DNA of 64,000 nt from Paludibacteraceae bacterium. Lineage in GTDB: Bacteria; Bacteroidota; Bacteroidia; Bacteroidales; Paludibacteraceae. How positions within the stretch are numbered: position 1 is the first letter of the stretch; each line of letters starts with the position of its first letter. Below, piece by piece: positions 25,570-35,157 of the stretch. The position numbers were made by a program, and so were the translations under genes. The stretch covers positions 1 through 64,000 of the forward strand of contig JAFPNK010000026.1 in the NCBI GenBank assembly GCA_017401985.1, read 5' to 3'. The notes below the pieces were generated by a model. It saw only the letters and a program-made list of their open reading frames with translations, did no database searches and was not told where the DNA came from.

Positions 25570-26937
25570 ATGAGTTTAGTGAAGAGTATTTCCGGTATCC
25601 GCGGAACGATAGGCGGCAAGGTGGGAGAAGGTCTCAACCCCGTGGATATCGTGCGTTTTACGGCCGCGTATGCTACCCAACGCCGTGCGGCTATGCCGGA
25701 TAATAATGTGATAGTAGTGGGCCGTGATGCCCGTTTGAGCGGACAGATGGTGGAGCAGATCGTGTGTGGTACACTGATGGGTATGGGCTACAATGTGGTG
25801 AATATAGGCTTAGCCACCACTCCGACCACCGAATTGGCGGTGACCGGTGAGCATGCAGCAGGGGGTATCATCCTTACCGCCAGCCATAATCCAAAGCAGT
25901 GGAACGCCCTTAAGTTGCTCAATGAGCACGGTGAGTTTCTGAACGATGCGGAAGGCAAAGGGGTATTGGCCATCGCGGAAGCGGAAGATTTTACGTTCGC
26001 CGAGGTGGACAACCTGGGACATATGGAGCACAAAGACTACCTGCCCTATCACGTACAACAAGTGTTGAATCTGAAACTGGTAGATACCGAAGCTATCAAA
26101 AAGCGCCATTTCACCGTGGCTATTGACTGTGTCAATTCGGTCGGTGGCTTGGCTATACCGGCTATTCTGCGCGCCGTAGGAGTGGAAAATATAATTGAAC
26201 TCAACTGTACTCCGGACGGCCATTTCCCGCACAATCCGGAACCGCTTCCGCAGCACTTGACGCAGATTAGTGATCTGCTCAAATCCGGTAAGGCCGATGT
26301 AGGATTTGTGGTGGATCCGGATGTGGATCGCTTAGCCATTATCTGCGAGAACGGTCAGATGTTCGGTGAGGAATATACGCTGGTTAGCGTGGCGGATTAT
26401 GTGCTGCGTCATACACCCGGTAACACGGTGAGCAATATGTCCAGCACGCGTGCATTGAGTGATGTGACACGTATGCACGGCGGTACGTACAGCGCCAGTG
26501 CCGTAGGCGAAGTCAATGTGGTGGCGGAGATGAAGCGCGTGAATGCTGTCATCGGCGGAGAAGGAAACGGTGGTGTGATCTATCCGGCCTGTCATTATGG
26601 CCGCGATGCACTGGTTGGTATAGCCCTCTTCCTTAGCCATCTGGCGCATCTGGATATGACAGTGAGCGAACTGCGCCGCACTTTACCTGACTACTGCATC
26701 AGCAAAAACCGTGTTGATCTGACACCGGACACGGATGTGGACGCTATCCTGGCGCGCGTCAAGGACTTGTATCGCAACGAACGGGTCAATGATAAAGATG
26801 GTGTAAAAATCGATTTTGCCGAAGGGTGGGTACACCTGCGTAAGTCGAATACCGAACCTATTATCCGCGTCTATTCGGAGGCTGCAACGATGGATCAAGC
26901 GAATGAACTCGCACAAAAAGTATTGAATTGTCTATGA
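25570..26937 (+). CDS. glmM: Phosphoglucosamine mutase
   Basis: The 455-residue protein is an alpha-D-phosphohexomutase. It shows the start SISGIRGTIGG, the phosphoserine loop TASHNP (Ser105), the metal loop DPDVDRLA, the sugar-binding loop GEGNGGV and the phosphate-binding end RKSNTEPIIRVY. In Bacteroidetes this form is generally taken as GlmM, which interconverts glucosamine-6-phosphate and glucosamine-1-phosphate for UDP-GlcNAc; a phosphomannomutase or phosphoglucomutase specificity cannot be excluded from sequence. Its place after rmlA in the same run fits a supply of sugar phosphates for envelope glycans. It overlaps surE by 4 bases. Confidence 0.9.
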   Translation: MSLVKSISGIRGTIGGKVGEGLNPVDIVRFTAAYATQRRAAMPDNNVIVVGRDARLSGQMVEQIVCGTLMGMGYNVVNIGLATTPTTELAVTGEHAAGGIILTASHNPKQWNALKLLNEHGEFLNDAEGKGVLAIAEAEDFTFAEVDNLGHMEHKDYLPYHVQQVLNLKLVDTEAIKKRHFTVAIDCVNSVGGLAIPAILRAVGVENIIELNCTPDGHFPHNPEPLPQHLTQISDLLKSGKADVGFVVDPDVDRLAIICENGQMFGEEYTLVSVADYVLRHTPGNTVSNMSSTRALSDVTRMHGGTYSASAVGEVNVVAEMKRVNAVIGGEGNGGVIYPACHYGRDALVGIALFLSHLAHLDMTVSELRRTLPDYCISKNRVDLTPDTDVDAILARVKDLYRNERVNDKDGVKIDFAEGWVHLRKSNTEPIIRVYSEAATMDQANELAQKVLNCL

Positions 26938-27677
26938 CGATAGTAGTAGTAAACGATGACGGATGGGGCACTGCCGGAATCCGATTACTGGCTAAAGAGA
27001 TGGCCAAAATAGGACAGGTGACGGTGATTGCTCCCGATGGACCTCGCAGCGGAAACGGTGCAGCTATCAGTGTGGTGCAACCAATGTACATCAAGCAGGT
27101 GGACGAACATGATCTGAACGGAGCTGAGGTCTATACGACGAACGGTACGCCTGCGGATTGCGTCAAGATAGCCCGCGAGGTGCTCTTTGCTAACCGTAAG
27201 ATAGACTTGCTCGTTTCCGGTATTAATCATGGCAGTAACGCGGCTATCAATGCCATGTATTCCGGTACCATAGGCGCTTGTCTGGTGGCGGCCGAAAAAG
27301 GAATACCGGCTATCGGATGGTCCATTGACAGCCACGCGATGGATGTAGATTTGCATTGGTTGCAACCCTTCCTTGTGGAGATAACGCAGCACCTGTTGGA
27401 AGAAGGAATAGCCCCGCGCACATGTTTCAATATCAATGCACCGGTGGGTGAGATAGAAGGCATACGATGGACCCGACAATGTGCCGGACATTGGGAGAAA
27501 GAGTTGGTACCGCTGACGGATGAACTGCCGGAAGGAGTGCAGCGCGGATTCAAATTGGCAGGACAGTTTGTAAACGATGAACCGGCGGCTACGGATACAG
27601 ACATCTGGGCAATGGAACATCAGTTATTATCCATCACCCCGCTTTCGATTGATTGGACTGACTATGGCTCGCTTTGA
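26934..27677 (+). CDS. surE: 5'/3'-nucleotidase SurE
   Basis: The 247-residue protein begins with the SurE signature VVNDDGW (metal-binding Asp8 and Asp9), followed by APDGPRSGNG (metal-binding Ser) and VSGINHGSNAA (metal-binding Asn). SurE removes phosphate from nucleoside monophosphates and short polyphosphates and is linked to survival in stationary phase. The start at 26934 gives a 4-base overlap with glmM and the usual N-terminus; a TTG two codons earlier is less likely. In many Bacteroides genomes surE is followed by lpxB on the same strand; here lpxB lies nearby but points the other way. Confidence 0.95.
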   Translation: MTIVVVNDDGWGTAGIRLLAKEMAKIGQVTVIAPDGPRSGNGAAISVVQPMYIKQVDEHDLNGAEVYTTNGTPADCVKIAREVLFANRKIDLLVSGINHGSNAAINAMYSGTIGACLVAAEKGIPAIGWSIDSHAMDVDLHWLQPFLVEITQHLLEEGIAPRTCFNINAPVGEIEGIRWTRQCAGHWEKELVPLTDELPEGVQRGFKLAGQFVNDEPAATDTDIWAMEHQLLSITPLSIDWTDYGSL

Positions 27678-27942
27678 TAAATATTGGATTGGCGCCTTGC
27701 TGGGATTGATTATTCCTGCGGCTTTTGCGTTGACTTATATCGATGTGATGAACCTCTGGTATCCGCTGAAAACCCTTCAACTGCAAGTAGGTAGCGTACT
27801 GGGTAAATTGCTCATGGTGAGTGTCTTTCCGGATTTGGCGCTGATATATGTGTTCTACACCACGGATACGTGGCGACTGTCAAAAGGAATACTGATCGGC
27901 GCAATGCCTTATGTGCTGGCTATGATCTATTTCTCGTTCTAA
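27664..27942 (+). CDS. Small three-span membrane protein
   Basis: This 92-residue protein has about three hydrophobic segments (ALLGLIIPAAFALTYI, then LGKLLMVSVFPDLALIYVFY, then ILIGAMPYVLAMIYFSF) and little else. I do not recognise a named family. The ATG at 27664 overlaps surE by 14 bases, and the reading frame starts with a charged stretch (MARFDKYW) that fits a membrane protein N-terminus. Its stop codon lies inside the convergent lpxB gene, with a 23-base overlap. The position between surE and lpxB suggests an envelope role, no more. Confidence 0.8.
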   Translation: MARFDKYWIGALLGLIIPAAFALTYIDVMNLWYPLKTLQLQVGSVLGKLLMVSVFPDLALIYVFYTTDTWRLSKGILIGAMPYVLAMIYFSF

Positions 27943-29041
27943 TCCGTGCTGCGGCTTCTGCTGCGGCTGGTTGGTCACCCAGTTCGGAACGAATATGCTC
28001 GTATGATGCGAGCATTTTTTGTGTGTATTCTTCGTCGTTCAGCAGTCGATGTAACTCGTTCGCAACCTTGTCTTGCGTAAAATCGTTGGCAATACACTCC
28101 TTGATCACCTCTTTGCCGGCAATAATATTGACGAGCGTGAAGTACGGAATAGAGAAGAATAGCGGTTGTGCCCAACGAATCAGCCCGATCAGTCTGGAGC
28201 AGGCCAGATGATAAACGGCTACTTGTGGACATCCGAGCAGTGCCGTTTCCAGCGTCGCCGTACCGGAATTAACGATTGCTGCAGCAGCCGTTCGTACTAC
28301 CCCGTAGGTGTCACGTGTCAAGGTCTCGTTCAACCGCAGATAAGGCGTGTAGAAAGCATCCTCTATACCGGGCGCTGCGCAGACCGTAATGCTGTAATCC
28401 GGAAAACGCCTCGCCGCCTCTAACATACGCGGCAGACAGTGACTGATCTCACTCGGCCTGCTTCCCGGCAGAACAGCAATCGCTTTCACCGGTAATGCCT
28501 TCCTGCTTCCGGTTGCTATCCGGTCGCTTTCCTCCTTTATCATCTCCACGGTCGGATTGCCGACATAAGTGCATGAATAACCGTAGTGGGCATAAAAAGC
28601 CGGTTCGAACGGGAATATACCCAGCACTTCATCGCACAGTCGAGCTATCTGGTGAATGCGTCTGCGCTTCCATGCCCATACCTTAGGAGGAATATAGTAG
28701 TATATTTTCGTTTGCGGTAGATGCTTCTTGCAGTACGCGGCCATGCGCAGATTGAACGAAGGATAGTCAATCAATATCAGCGCATCCGGCCGGTCGTTGA
28801 GCAGCGCCTTGCGGGCTATGAGAAAATTCTCGCGCACTTGATGCCGGTTTTGTAGCACGGCAGCAAAGCCCATAAAGGCCATATGTCTATAGTCCTGGTA
28901 CAGATGGCAACCGGCGGAGGCCATCTGGTCTCCGCCGAGTCCTGTAAAGACTGCTTCCGGATCACGCCGCTTCAGTTCAACCATCAGCGCTGCTGCGTGT
29001 TTGTCTCCGGACGCTTCGCCGGCTATAAGGAAATACCGCAT
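27920..29041 (-). CDS. lpxB: Lipid-A-disaccharide synthase
   Basis: The 373-residue protein is a family 19 glycosyltransferase. The N-terminus AGEASGDKHAAALM is diagnostic for LpxB, and the lipid-binding and nucleotide-binding regions follow (IDYPSFNLRMA, YYIPPKVWAWK, LPGSRPSEI, NSGTATLETALLG). LpxB joins UDP-2,3-diacylglucosamine and lipid X into the lipid A disaccharide at the inner face of the inner membrane. The length matches the family. It is the last gene of the rsfS-ftsH-M16-lpxB run, with a 1-base overlap with the protease gene, and its 3' end overlaps the convergent small membrane protein gene by 23 bases. Confidence 0.96.
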   Translation of the reverse strand: MRYFLIAGEASGDKHAAALMVELKRRDPEAVFTGLGGDQMASAGCHLYQDYRHMAFMGFAAVLQNRHQVRENFLIARKALLNDRPDALILIDYPSFNLRMAAYCKKHLPQTKIYYYIPPKVWAWKRRRIHQIARLCDEVLGIFPFEPAFYAHYGYSCTYVGNPTVEMIKEESDRIATGSRKALPVKAIAVLPGSRPSEISHCLPRMLEAARRFPDYSITVCAAPGIEDAFYTPYLRLNETLTRDTYGVVRTAAAAIVNSGTATLETALLGCPQVAVYHLACSRLIGLIRWAQPLFFSIPYFTLVNIIAGKEVIKECIANDFTQDKVANELHRLLNDEEYTQKMLASYEHIRSELGDQPAAAEAAARIRTRNRS

Positions 29042-31845
29042 TATTCCGGGAACATAACCACTTCCAGCACATTACCGGATTGAACCAGTCGTTGGAGCAT
29101 AGTCTGTACGCTCTCGCCGGTGATGGCTTCCACTGCTGCTTTGTAATCGTGGATATAATTGATGTCGTACATGTAGTACATATACAGCACGGTGCGCCAA
29201 TAACTGTTGGTCTCCAGATCTTCCTGGAATTCTTTGAGTATCGCCTCCTTCTCCTTGAGCAGGTCTTCCGGAAGCGGACCGTCACGAAGGATGGTCTCAA
29301 TCTCTTCATGGATAATGCCCATCAGTCGTGTCTGCTTGAGCGGATCCGTATCAAAGCGCATCACCAGTTCGGTATTGGCAGACGGCAGAATACCCATATA
29401 TCCGTAGGTGGACACACCGTACGAACCGCCTTCGCGTTCGCGGATGGACTCCAGATAACGTCTGTCCAGAATACGACCAAGCACCTCTACGTTCAAATCA
29501 TTGGACAAGGTGTAAGGTATATCGTAGGATGTGTACTGGATATAGTTGGAAGCCGTGGTGGTTTCCATCGGACGGGTGAAATAGTTCTTTTGTACGCCCG
29601 GGATGACGGTTACGTGATGATCCACTACCTCTTCGTGACATTTCTTCTTGGTCTTCAATCCACCTAACCATTGGCAAATCAGCTCCTGTGTCTTCGGGTC
29701 TTCCGGATCGATGTTTCCTACGAAAACGAAGGTGAAGTCTGCCGGGTTGGCAAACCGCGCTTTGTACACTTCCAGCGCCTTGTCCAGATTCACGTGTTCC
29801 AGTGTCTGCATGTCGAAAATGAGTGTGCGGTCCGAGTGATTGGATGTCATCGTCTGGATAGAATCGGAGAACGTGTTCTTCGGATTCTTGTCGCGATTGG
29901 TTAACTGATTGCGCATCAGAGCCATAAACGTCTCGTATGCCTGCTCATCACGGCGCGGTGCGGTGAAATACAGGTATGTCAGTTGCAACATGGTCTCCAA
30001 ATCTTTCACCGATGAAGAACCGCGCATCTGCTCCATATTCTCCGCTAAATACGGCGAAACAGACACGGTCTTGCCGGTCAACGCTTTCTCCAGTTGGGTG
30101 GCATTGAAACGACCAATACCCGAGAAGCTAACGATAGCTGTTGCAGCCAGTGCGGACGGTAAATCCTCCGTTTTAACCAGCGATAAACCGCCTCTGGAGA
30201 AACCGCGCATCAAGATCTCGTCCGCTTTGAATTCGGTCGGACGGAACGCCACTTTGATGCCATTGCTCAACATCCACTCCGTGGTACCGAGTTCCTCATT
30301 GCGTGTGATGGATTTGATGCGACCTTTGCGCGGCGCTTTCTTCACCAGTACAGCGTCAAGCGATTCTTCTTCCGGTGCCTCAATAACCAGTTCGCTCAGA
30401 CCGTTCAGCGATGCGAGAATGGCTTCTTCGGAAGGTATATTCACGCCCTCCTTCTCCGGACCGGAGATGGCAACGGTCGGGTTGGCATGTGTCAGCGCTT
30501 TGGCAATAGTATTCACCGCTTCCAGCGAGATAAGGGGCAGGGTGGCTTGTACGAACTCGTACTCCCACTGTGCACCGGGCATAGGTTCGCCGTCCAGATA
30601 GTGAGCGATACACTCGCGAGCCAGCGTGTAACTCTTACGGGTATTGCGCTCGTTGTAGTATTTCTCCATCTGGTTCAGTTTCTCTGCTTTCACGCGATCC
30701 AACTCCGCGCTGGTGAATCCGTATCGGTGCATCTTCTCCAACTGGTAGAGCAGATCATTATAAGCCTCTGTCTCGCGACCCTCTTTCGGGATGATAACAC
30801 CGTAGAAAGCATCCATCTGTTTCACGGCTTCCGTATAGAAAGCACCGGCAGCGGTGAACGAGGCATTTGGATCCAGCGCCAACTCCGAGAAACGATTGTT
30901 CAGAATGTCACATGCCAGTTCGCGCACCAGATCCAGTGTGTATTCTTGCGCTGTGCTTTGCAGCGGTTCGGGCAGTTGGTCAAACTTATATTGCAGCGTG
31001 ATACGGCTGCCTTCTGCCTCTACATCTGTCACGATAGCAACGAGCGGTTTGTCGTTATGATTGACGGTATAAATAGGACGCTCACCGTAATTGGAACGGC
31101 GCGGAACATCCGCCCACAGCGTTTTGATCTTTGCCTCGATGGAATCAACATCAATATCGCCCACTACAATGATGGCCTGGTTGTCCGGACCGTACCACTT
31201 ATGGTAGTAATTGCGGAGGGCTTGATACTCAAAATTATTGATGACAGCCGTATCGCCGATCACATCGCGGATAGCATATTGCGAACCCGGGTACATCGCC
31301 GCCTGCATCTGTTTCCAAATACGTCTGCGTGCCGTGCGACCCGTACGCCACTCTTCGCGAATCACCCCACGCTCGGCATCTATCTCCTCCGGCAGGAGCA
31401 ATAGACCGCAACTCCAATCGTGCATTACCAACAAGGCGCTATCTACAATACCCTCGCGGTATGTGGGCACATCCGAGAGACGATACACCGTCTCGTCCAG
31501 AGAGGTGTACGCGTTGATGTTACCACCGAAAGTAACGCCGATGGATTCGAAATAATTGATGATTCCCTTACCCGGGAAATGTTGTGTGCCGTTGAATGCC
31601 ATGTGCTCCAGAAAATGGGCGAGACCGTTTTGGTTGTCCTCTTCCAAAATAGCACCTACGCATTGAGCAATATGGAACTCAGCACGTTGTTTGGGTTGCT
31701 CGTTGTGGCGGATGTAATAAGTCAGTCCGTTATCCAACTTACCGTAACGAACATCCGGATCCAACGGTAATTTCTCAGGCGCGTCCTGGGCAACAATGGT
31801 CATGGCTGCACAGAGCAGCGCGATGTTAAGCAATAGTTTCTTCAT
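29041..31845 (-). CDS. Periplasmic M16 family zinc protease
   Basis: The 934-residue protein has a signal peptide ([20 protein letters not shown]) and two M16 halves. The inverted zinc motif is HFLEH (His77, Glu80, His81), with the third ligand expected about 75 residues later in the region LPEEIDAERGVIREEW. The second half carries the inactive M16 C-terminal domains (SYDIPYTLSNDLNVEVLGRI, REREGGSYGVSTYGY). M16 proteins of this size in Bacteroidetes are exported pitrilysin-like peptidases that cut oligopeptides. The ATG at 31845 is chosen because it opens the signal peptide; it overlaps the ftsH coding region by 20 bases. Pairing with FtsH suggests a protein-turnover theme. Confidence 0.93.
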   Translation of the reverse strand: MKKLLLNIALLCAAMTIVAQDAPEKLPLDPDVRYGKLDNGLTYYIRHNEQPKQRAEFHIAQCVGAILEEDNQNGLAHFLEHMAFNGTQHFPGKGIINYFESIGVTFGGNINAYTSLDETVYRLSDVPTYREGIVDSALLVMHDWSCGLLLLPEEIDAERGVIREEWRTGRTARRRIWKQMQAAMYPGSQYAIRDVIGDTAVINNFEYQALRNYYHKWYGPDNQAIIVVGDIDVDSIEAKIKTLWADVPRRSNYGERPIYTVNHNDKPLVAIVTDVEAEGSRITLQYKFDQLPEPLQSTAQEYTLDLVRELACDILNNRFSELALDPNASFTAAGAFYTEAVKQMDAFYGVIIPKEGRETEAYNDLLYQLEKMHRYGFTSAELDRVKAEKLNQMEKYYNERNTRKSYTLARECIAHYLDGEPMPGAQWEYEFVQATLPLISLEAVNTIAKALTHANPTVAISGPEKEGVNIPSEEAILASLNGLSELVIEAPEEESLDAVLVKKAPRKGRIKSITRNEELGTTEWMLSNGIKVAFRPTEFKADEILMRGFSRGGLSLVKTEDLPSALAATAIVSFSGIGRFNATQLEKALTGKTVSVSPYLAENMEQMRGSSSVKDLETMLQLTYLYFTAPRRDEQAYETFMALMRNQLTNRDKNPKNTFSDSIQTMTSNHSDRTLIFDMQTLEHVNLDKALEVYKARFANPADFTFVFVGNIDPEDPKTQELICQWLGGLKTKKKCHEEVVDHHVTVIPGVQKNYFTRPMETTTASNYIQYTSYDIPYTLSNDLNVEVLGRILDRRYLESIREREGGSYGVSTYGYMGILPSANTELVMRFDTDPLKQTRLMGIIHEEIETILRDGPLPEDLLKEKEAILKEFQEDLETNSYWRTVLYMYYMYDINYIHDYKAAVEAITGESVQTMLQRLVQSGNVLEVVMFPE

Positions 31846-33895
31846 TATCTTGCGTTGTTTGTGTCGGTTCTTCTTTCTTTTTTCTCGGAGCGCGTTTCTT
31901 CTTGGGTTTCTCCGCTGCCTCCTCTTTGGCAAGTGCCGCATTAGCCTCCAGCAGTTCGTCTCCGCGGCTCTTCCACGGGCGCGGACCCAATATGCGCTCT
32001 ACGTCTTCACTCGTGATAACCTCCTTGTCAATGAGCAATTCGGCTATCTGGTGATGTCCCTCTGCGTTGTCGGTCAATATCTGTTTTGCACGGGCCATCT
32101 GCTCGGCGATGATACGCTGCGTCTCTTTGTCAATCAGCGTAGCAGTCTGCTCCGAGTATGGCTTGGTGAATCCATATTCGTATCGTCCGGTGGAATCGTA
32201 GAAACTGACATCTTTCAGTTTGTCGCTCATGCCGAAATAAGCCACCATGGCGTAGGCCTGTTTGGTAGCGCGCTCCAGATCGTTCAGCGCACCCGTGGAG
32301 GTCTGATTCAGGAACAACTGCTCCGCAGCACGACCGCCTAACAATGAGCATAGCTCATCGTGTATATGCTCCTCGTTGGTCAACTGTCTCTCTTCCGGCA
32401 GATACCAAGCGGCTCCCAAGGCCATTCCTCGCGGTACAATCGTCACTTTTACAAGCGGATTAGCCCAGCGTAACATCCAACTGATGGTGGCGTGGCCTGC
32501 CTCATGATAAGCAATCGAGCGTTTCTCGTCATCCGTCATGATCTTGTTCTTGCGCTCCAAACCGCCAACGATTCGATCCACTGCGTCCATGAAATCCTGC
32601 TTAGTCACTTTCTTACGTCCGCCGCGTGCTGCAATCAAAGCAGCTTCGTTACATACGTTCGCTATATCTGCACCGGAGAATCCCGGTGTCTGTTTGCTCA
32701 GGAAATCCAAATCGACGCTATCGTCCAATTTGATCGGACGAAGGTGTACTTGGAAAATCTCTTTGCGCTCCTGCAGGTCCGGCAACTCTACGTGTATCTG
32801 ACGGTCAAAACGACCGGCGCGGAGTAAAGCCGAGTCGAGTACATCGGCACGGTTGGTAGCCGCCAGAATAATGACACCCGAGTTAGTGCCAAAACCGTCC
32901 ATCTCGGTCAACAACTGGTTCAGCGTGCTTTCGCGCTCGTCGTTGCCTCCTGTAGTAATATTCTTACCGCGGGCACGACCTACTGCGTCGATTTCATCGA
33001 TGAAAATGATGGCCGGAGCCTTCTCTTTGGCTTGACGGAACAGGTCACGTACACGACTGGCACCTACGCCGACGAACATCTCCACGAAGTCGGAACCCGA
33101 CATAGAGAAGAACGGTACGTCTGCTTCTCCCGCTACGGCTTTAGCCAACAGCGTTTTACCCGTTCCCGGAGGACCTACTAACAACGCTCCTTTCGGAATC
33201 TTAGCACCGATCTCCGTGTATTTTTGCGGGTTTTTAAGGAACTCTACAATCTCCTGTACTTCCTGCTTAGCACCGTATAAACCGGCTACGTCTTGGAACG
33301 TCACCTTGTCCTTCTTGTCCTTGTCGAACAACTGCGCCTTAGCCTTACCAACACCGAAAATACCTCCGGGGCCTCCCATGCTGCCGATACCGCGGCTCAT
33401 GAATACAAAGAATGCAATCAGCAGTACAAACGGCAGCACATTGGCCAGAATGAGGTACCAATAGTCGTGCGATTTGTCAAACTTGACATCAATCGCCGCC
33501 TCGCCTTTCTCCTTGCGCGTTGCGTTGATGGTGTCCATGTATTTGGAGAACTCCTCTACCGATGGAACCAGGGTTTTGAGAGTACCCTTTGCTTTTTCAC
33601 CTTCACCCTGCGTGCCGAAAACAATCGTGTAATTCTGCGGACGAACGGTGGCTTTCGCCTCCAGATCGTCCGTGACAACGATTTTTTCAATCGCGCCTAC
33701 TTCGATATATGCCTTCAGTTTGGTGTATGTCAAATCTTTACTGACACCGCTGTTGTCTTTGGGTGTGAAGAAATAGTATCCCATCAGAGCAAAAGCGAGC
33801 GTGTAAAACAGAATGCTCAGCCATCGCCGCGGACCGCCTTTCGGAGCTCCTTCCGGCTGCTGGAATAACTTGCGTGGTTTCTTATTATCTGCCAT
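31826..33895 (-). CDS. ftsH: ATP-dependent zinc metalloprotease FtsH
   Basis: The 689-residue protein has an N-terminal membrane segment (about residues 25-43), a periplasmic part, a second membrane segment (about 150-165), an AAA+ module with Walker A GPPGTGKT, Walker [12 protein letters not shown] and the second region of homology [20 protein letters not shown], then the zinc protease motif HEAGH near residue 460. FtsH degrades misfolded membrane proteins and short-lived regulators, for example in control of lipid A synthesis. A lysine-rich tail (residues about 655-675) ends the protein. It follows rsfS by 2 bases and overlaps the M16 protease gene by 20 bases; lpxB is in the same run, which is in line with the FtsH-lipid A connection known in E. 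coli. Confidence 0.98.
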   Translation of the reverse strand: MADNKKPRKLFQQPEGAPKGGPRRWLSILFYTLAFALMGYYFFTPKDNSGVSKDLTYTKLKAYIEVGAIEKIVVTDDLEAKATVRPQNYTIVFGTQGEGEKAKGTLKTLVPSVEEFSKYMDTINATRKEKGEAAIDVKFDKSHDYWYLILANVLPFVLLIAFFVFMSRGIGSMGGPGGIFGVGKAKAQLFDKDKKDKVTFQDVAGLYGAKQEVQEIVEFLKNPQKYTEIGAKIPKGALLVGPPGTGKTLLAKAVAGEADVPFFSMSGSDFVEMFVGVGASRVRDLFRQAKEKAPAIIFIDEIDAVGRARGKNITTGGNDERESTLNQLLTEMDGFGTNSGVIILAATNRADVLDSALLRAGRFDRQIHVELPDLQERKEIFQVHLRPIKLDDSVDLDFLSKQTPGFSGADIANVCNEAALIAARGGRKKVTKQDFMDAVDRIVGGLERKNKIMTDDEKRSIAYHEAGHATISWMLRWANPLVKVTIVPRGMALGAAWYLPEERQLTNEEHIHDELCSLLGGRAAEQLFLNQTSTGALNDLERATKQAYAMVAYFGMSDKLKDVSFYDSTGRYEYGFTKPYSEQTATLIDKETQRIIAEQMARAKQILTDNAEGHHQIAELLIDKEVITSEDVERILGPRPWKSRGDELLEANAALAKEEAAEKPKKKRAPRKKKEEPTQTTQDNEETIA

Positions 33896-33897
33896 AA

Positions 33898-34263
33898 TTA
33901 CAATAGTTCTGGTAATTCAGTCACTTTGCCGTCTGCCCATAAATGCTCAATGTCGTAGAAAGCACGGGGCTCGCGCTGCATGATGTGTACAAAAATAGTG
34001 CCGTAATCCATTGCAATCCACTCCGCGTTCTCCTGACCGGATACGGACAGCGGGTGCACATGCGTCGTCGTGCGTACAAAATCATCTATCTCATCTGCGA
34101 TAGCGGACACCTGCGTGTTACTCTGACCCTCGCAGATCAACATCATCTCTACCGGTGCTTCTTTGATTTTACGCAAGTCGATGGTCACAATGCGCTGACC
34201 TTTACGATTACGAATTCCTTCAATGATAGTGTCTAATAATTTCTTGGTTGTTATCTCTTTCAT
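33898..34263 (-). CDS. rsfS: Ribosomal silencing factor RsfS
   Basis: The 121-residue protein matches the RsfS/DUF143 family: the start TTKKLLDTIIEGI, then IVTIDLRKI, SNTQVSAIADEIDDFVR and the highly conserved WIAMDYGTIFVHIM. RsfS binds protein L14 on the large ribosomal subunit and blocks subunit joining when nutrients are scarce. The ATG at 34263 is chosen over one three codons upstream because it matches the family N-terminus. It is the first gene of the rsfS-ftsH-M16-lpxB operon, with a promoter 35 bases upstream. rsfS-ftsH adjacency is common in Bacteroidetes. Confidence 0.95.
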   Translation of the reverse strand: MKEITTKKLLDTIIEGIRNRKGQRIVTIDLRKIKEAPVEMMLICEGQSNTQVSAIADEIDDFVRTTTHVHPLSVSGQENAEWIAMDYGTIFVHIMQREPRAFYDIEHLWADGKVTELPELL

Positions 34264-34297
34264 AAAAAACAATATTTATCCAAACTAAAATCGCGTG

Positions 34298-34328
34298 CAA
34301 AATTACAAAAAAAAATCCGAATGTGCAA
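34298..34328 (-). promoter_or_regulatory. Promoter of the rsfS-ftsH operon (minus strand)
   Basis: On the minus strand TTG (34326-34328) and TAATTTTG (34298-34305) are 20 bases apart. It lies back to back with the udk promoter, with 6 bases between the two -33 boxes. Confidence 0.8.
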
Positions 34329-34334
34329 ATAAAT

Positions 34335-34365
34335 TTGCGTATTTCAAAAAAAAATAGTAATTTTG
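34335..34365 (+). promoter_or_regulatory. Promoter of udk
   Basis: TTG at 34335-34337 (extended TTGCGTATTTCAAA) and TAATTTTG at 34358-34365 are 20 bases apart, 45 bases before the ATG. Confidence 0.82.
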
Positions 34366-34410
34366 CAGCCCGAAAGAAAATTCGTAAATCCTTTAATTGT
34401 AAATAGGTTT

Positions 34411-35025
34411 ATGTTTATCATCGGCATTGCGGGCGGAACCGGCTCGGGTAAAACAACGGTAGTCAGAAAACTCATCGAGCGCCTTCCTAAGGGCGAAGTG
34501 GTAGTTATTCCCCAAGATTCGTATTACAAAGACAGCAGTCACATCCCTGTGGAGGAGCGACAGAACATCAACTTTGACCATCCGGACGCGTTCGACTGGA
34601 ATCTGCTGACTAAGCATATTTCCCTGCTCAAGGAGGGTAAACCTATTGAGCAACCTATTTACTCGTACATCACGTGTACGCGCTCCGAGGAAACGATTCA
34701 TATCGAGCCGCGTGAAGTGATTGTAGTGGAGGGTATTATGGCGCTTCGTGAATTCAAACTCCGCGAGCAGATGGACCTCAAAATATTTGTGGATGCGGAT
34801 GCGGACGATCGTTTGATTCGTGTAATGAAACGCGACGTGATCGAGCGCGGACGTACGGCCGAACAAGTGATTGAGCGTTACCAGCGTGTCCTCAAACCCA
34901 TGCACGAGCAGTTCATCGAGCCTTGTAAACGTTTCGCAGATGTTATCGTACCGCAGGGCGGACACAACAATGCAGCAATTAATATGCTCGCTAAGTTCGT
35001 CAAACAGCAACTGAACGATAAGTAA
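34411..35025 (+). CDS. udk: Uridine kinase
   Basis: The 204-residue protein has the P-loop GIAGGTGSGKTT at its start, the substrate region IPQDSYYKD, FDHPDAFDW and YSYITCTRSEE, and the R-rich lid (RDVIERGRTAEQVIERY). This is the uridine/cytidine kinase family, which phosphorylates salvaged uridine and cytidine to UMP and CMP. The ATG at 34411 is preferred because the P-loop then starts at residue 5, the usual position; an earlier in-frame start would sit on the promoter. It is transcribed as a single gene from the divergent promoter region shared with rsfS. Confidence 0.95.
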   Translation: MFIIGIAGGTGSGKTTVVRKLIERLPKGEVVVIPQDSYYKDSSHIPVEERQNINFDHPDAFDWNLLTKHISLLKEGKPIEQPIYSYITCTRSEETIHIEPREVIVVEGIMALREFKLREQMDLKIFVDADADDRLIRVMKRDVIERGRTAEQVIERYQRVLKPMHEQFIEPCKRFADVIVPQGGHNNAAINMLAKFVKQQLNDK

Positions 35026-35095
35026 ACGCAAGTTGTGGATAATATAAGGGAACTACCTGAGCGCAACCTGACAATCACGTATCCCACCCATACCT

Positions 35096-35116
35096 ATAAT
35101 ATACTACGTATATTAT
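35096..35116. promoter_or_regulatory. Perfect 21-bp palindrome upstream of the chromate transporter
   Basis: ataatatac (35096-35104) and gtatattat (35108-35116) are perfect inverted repeats with the 3-base centre tac. The site lies 42 bases before the GTG start of the first chromate-transporter gene, in a gap without a recognisable TAnnTTTG box. The size and symmetry fit the binding site of a dimeric repressor; the regulator is unknown. Confidence 0.5.
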
Positions 35117-35157
35117 TCCGTGATTTTAGAAAATCGCGTATTTAATGTTTATTTTTC

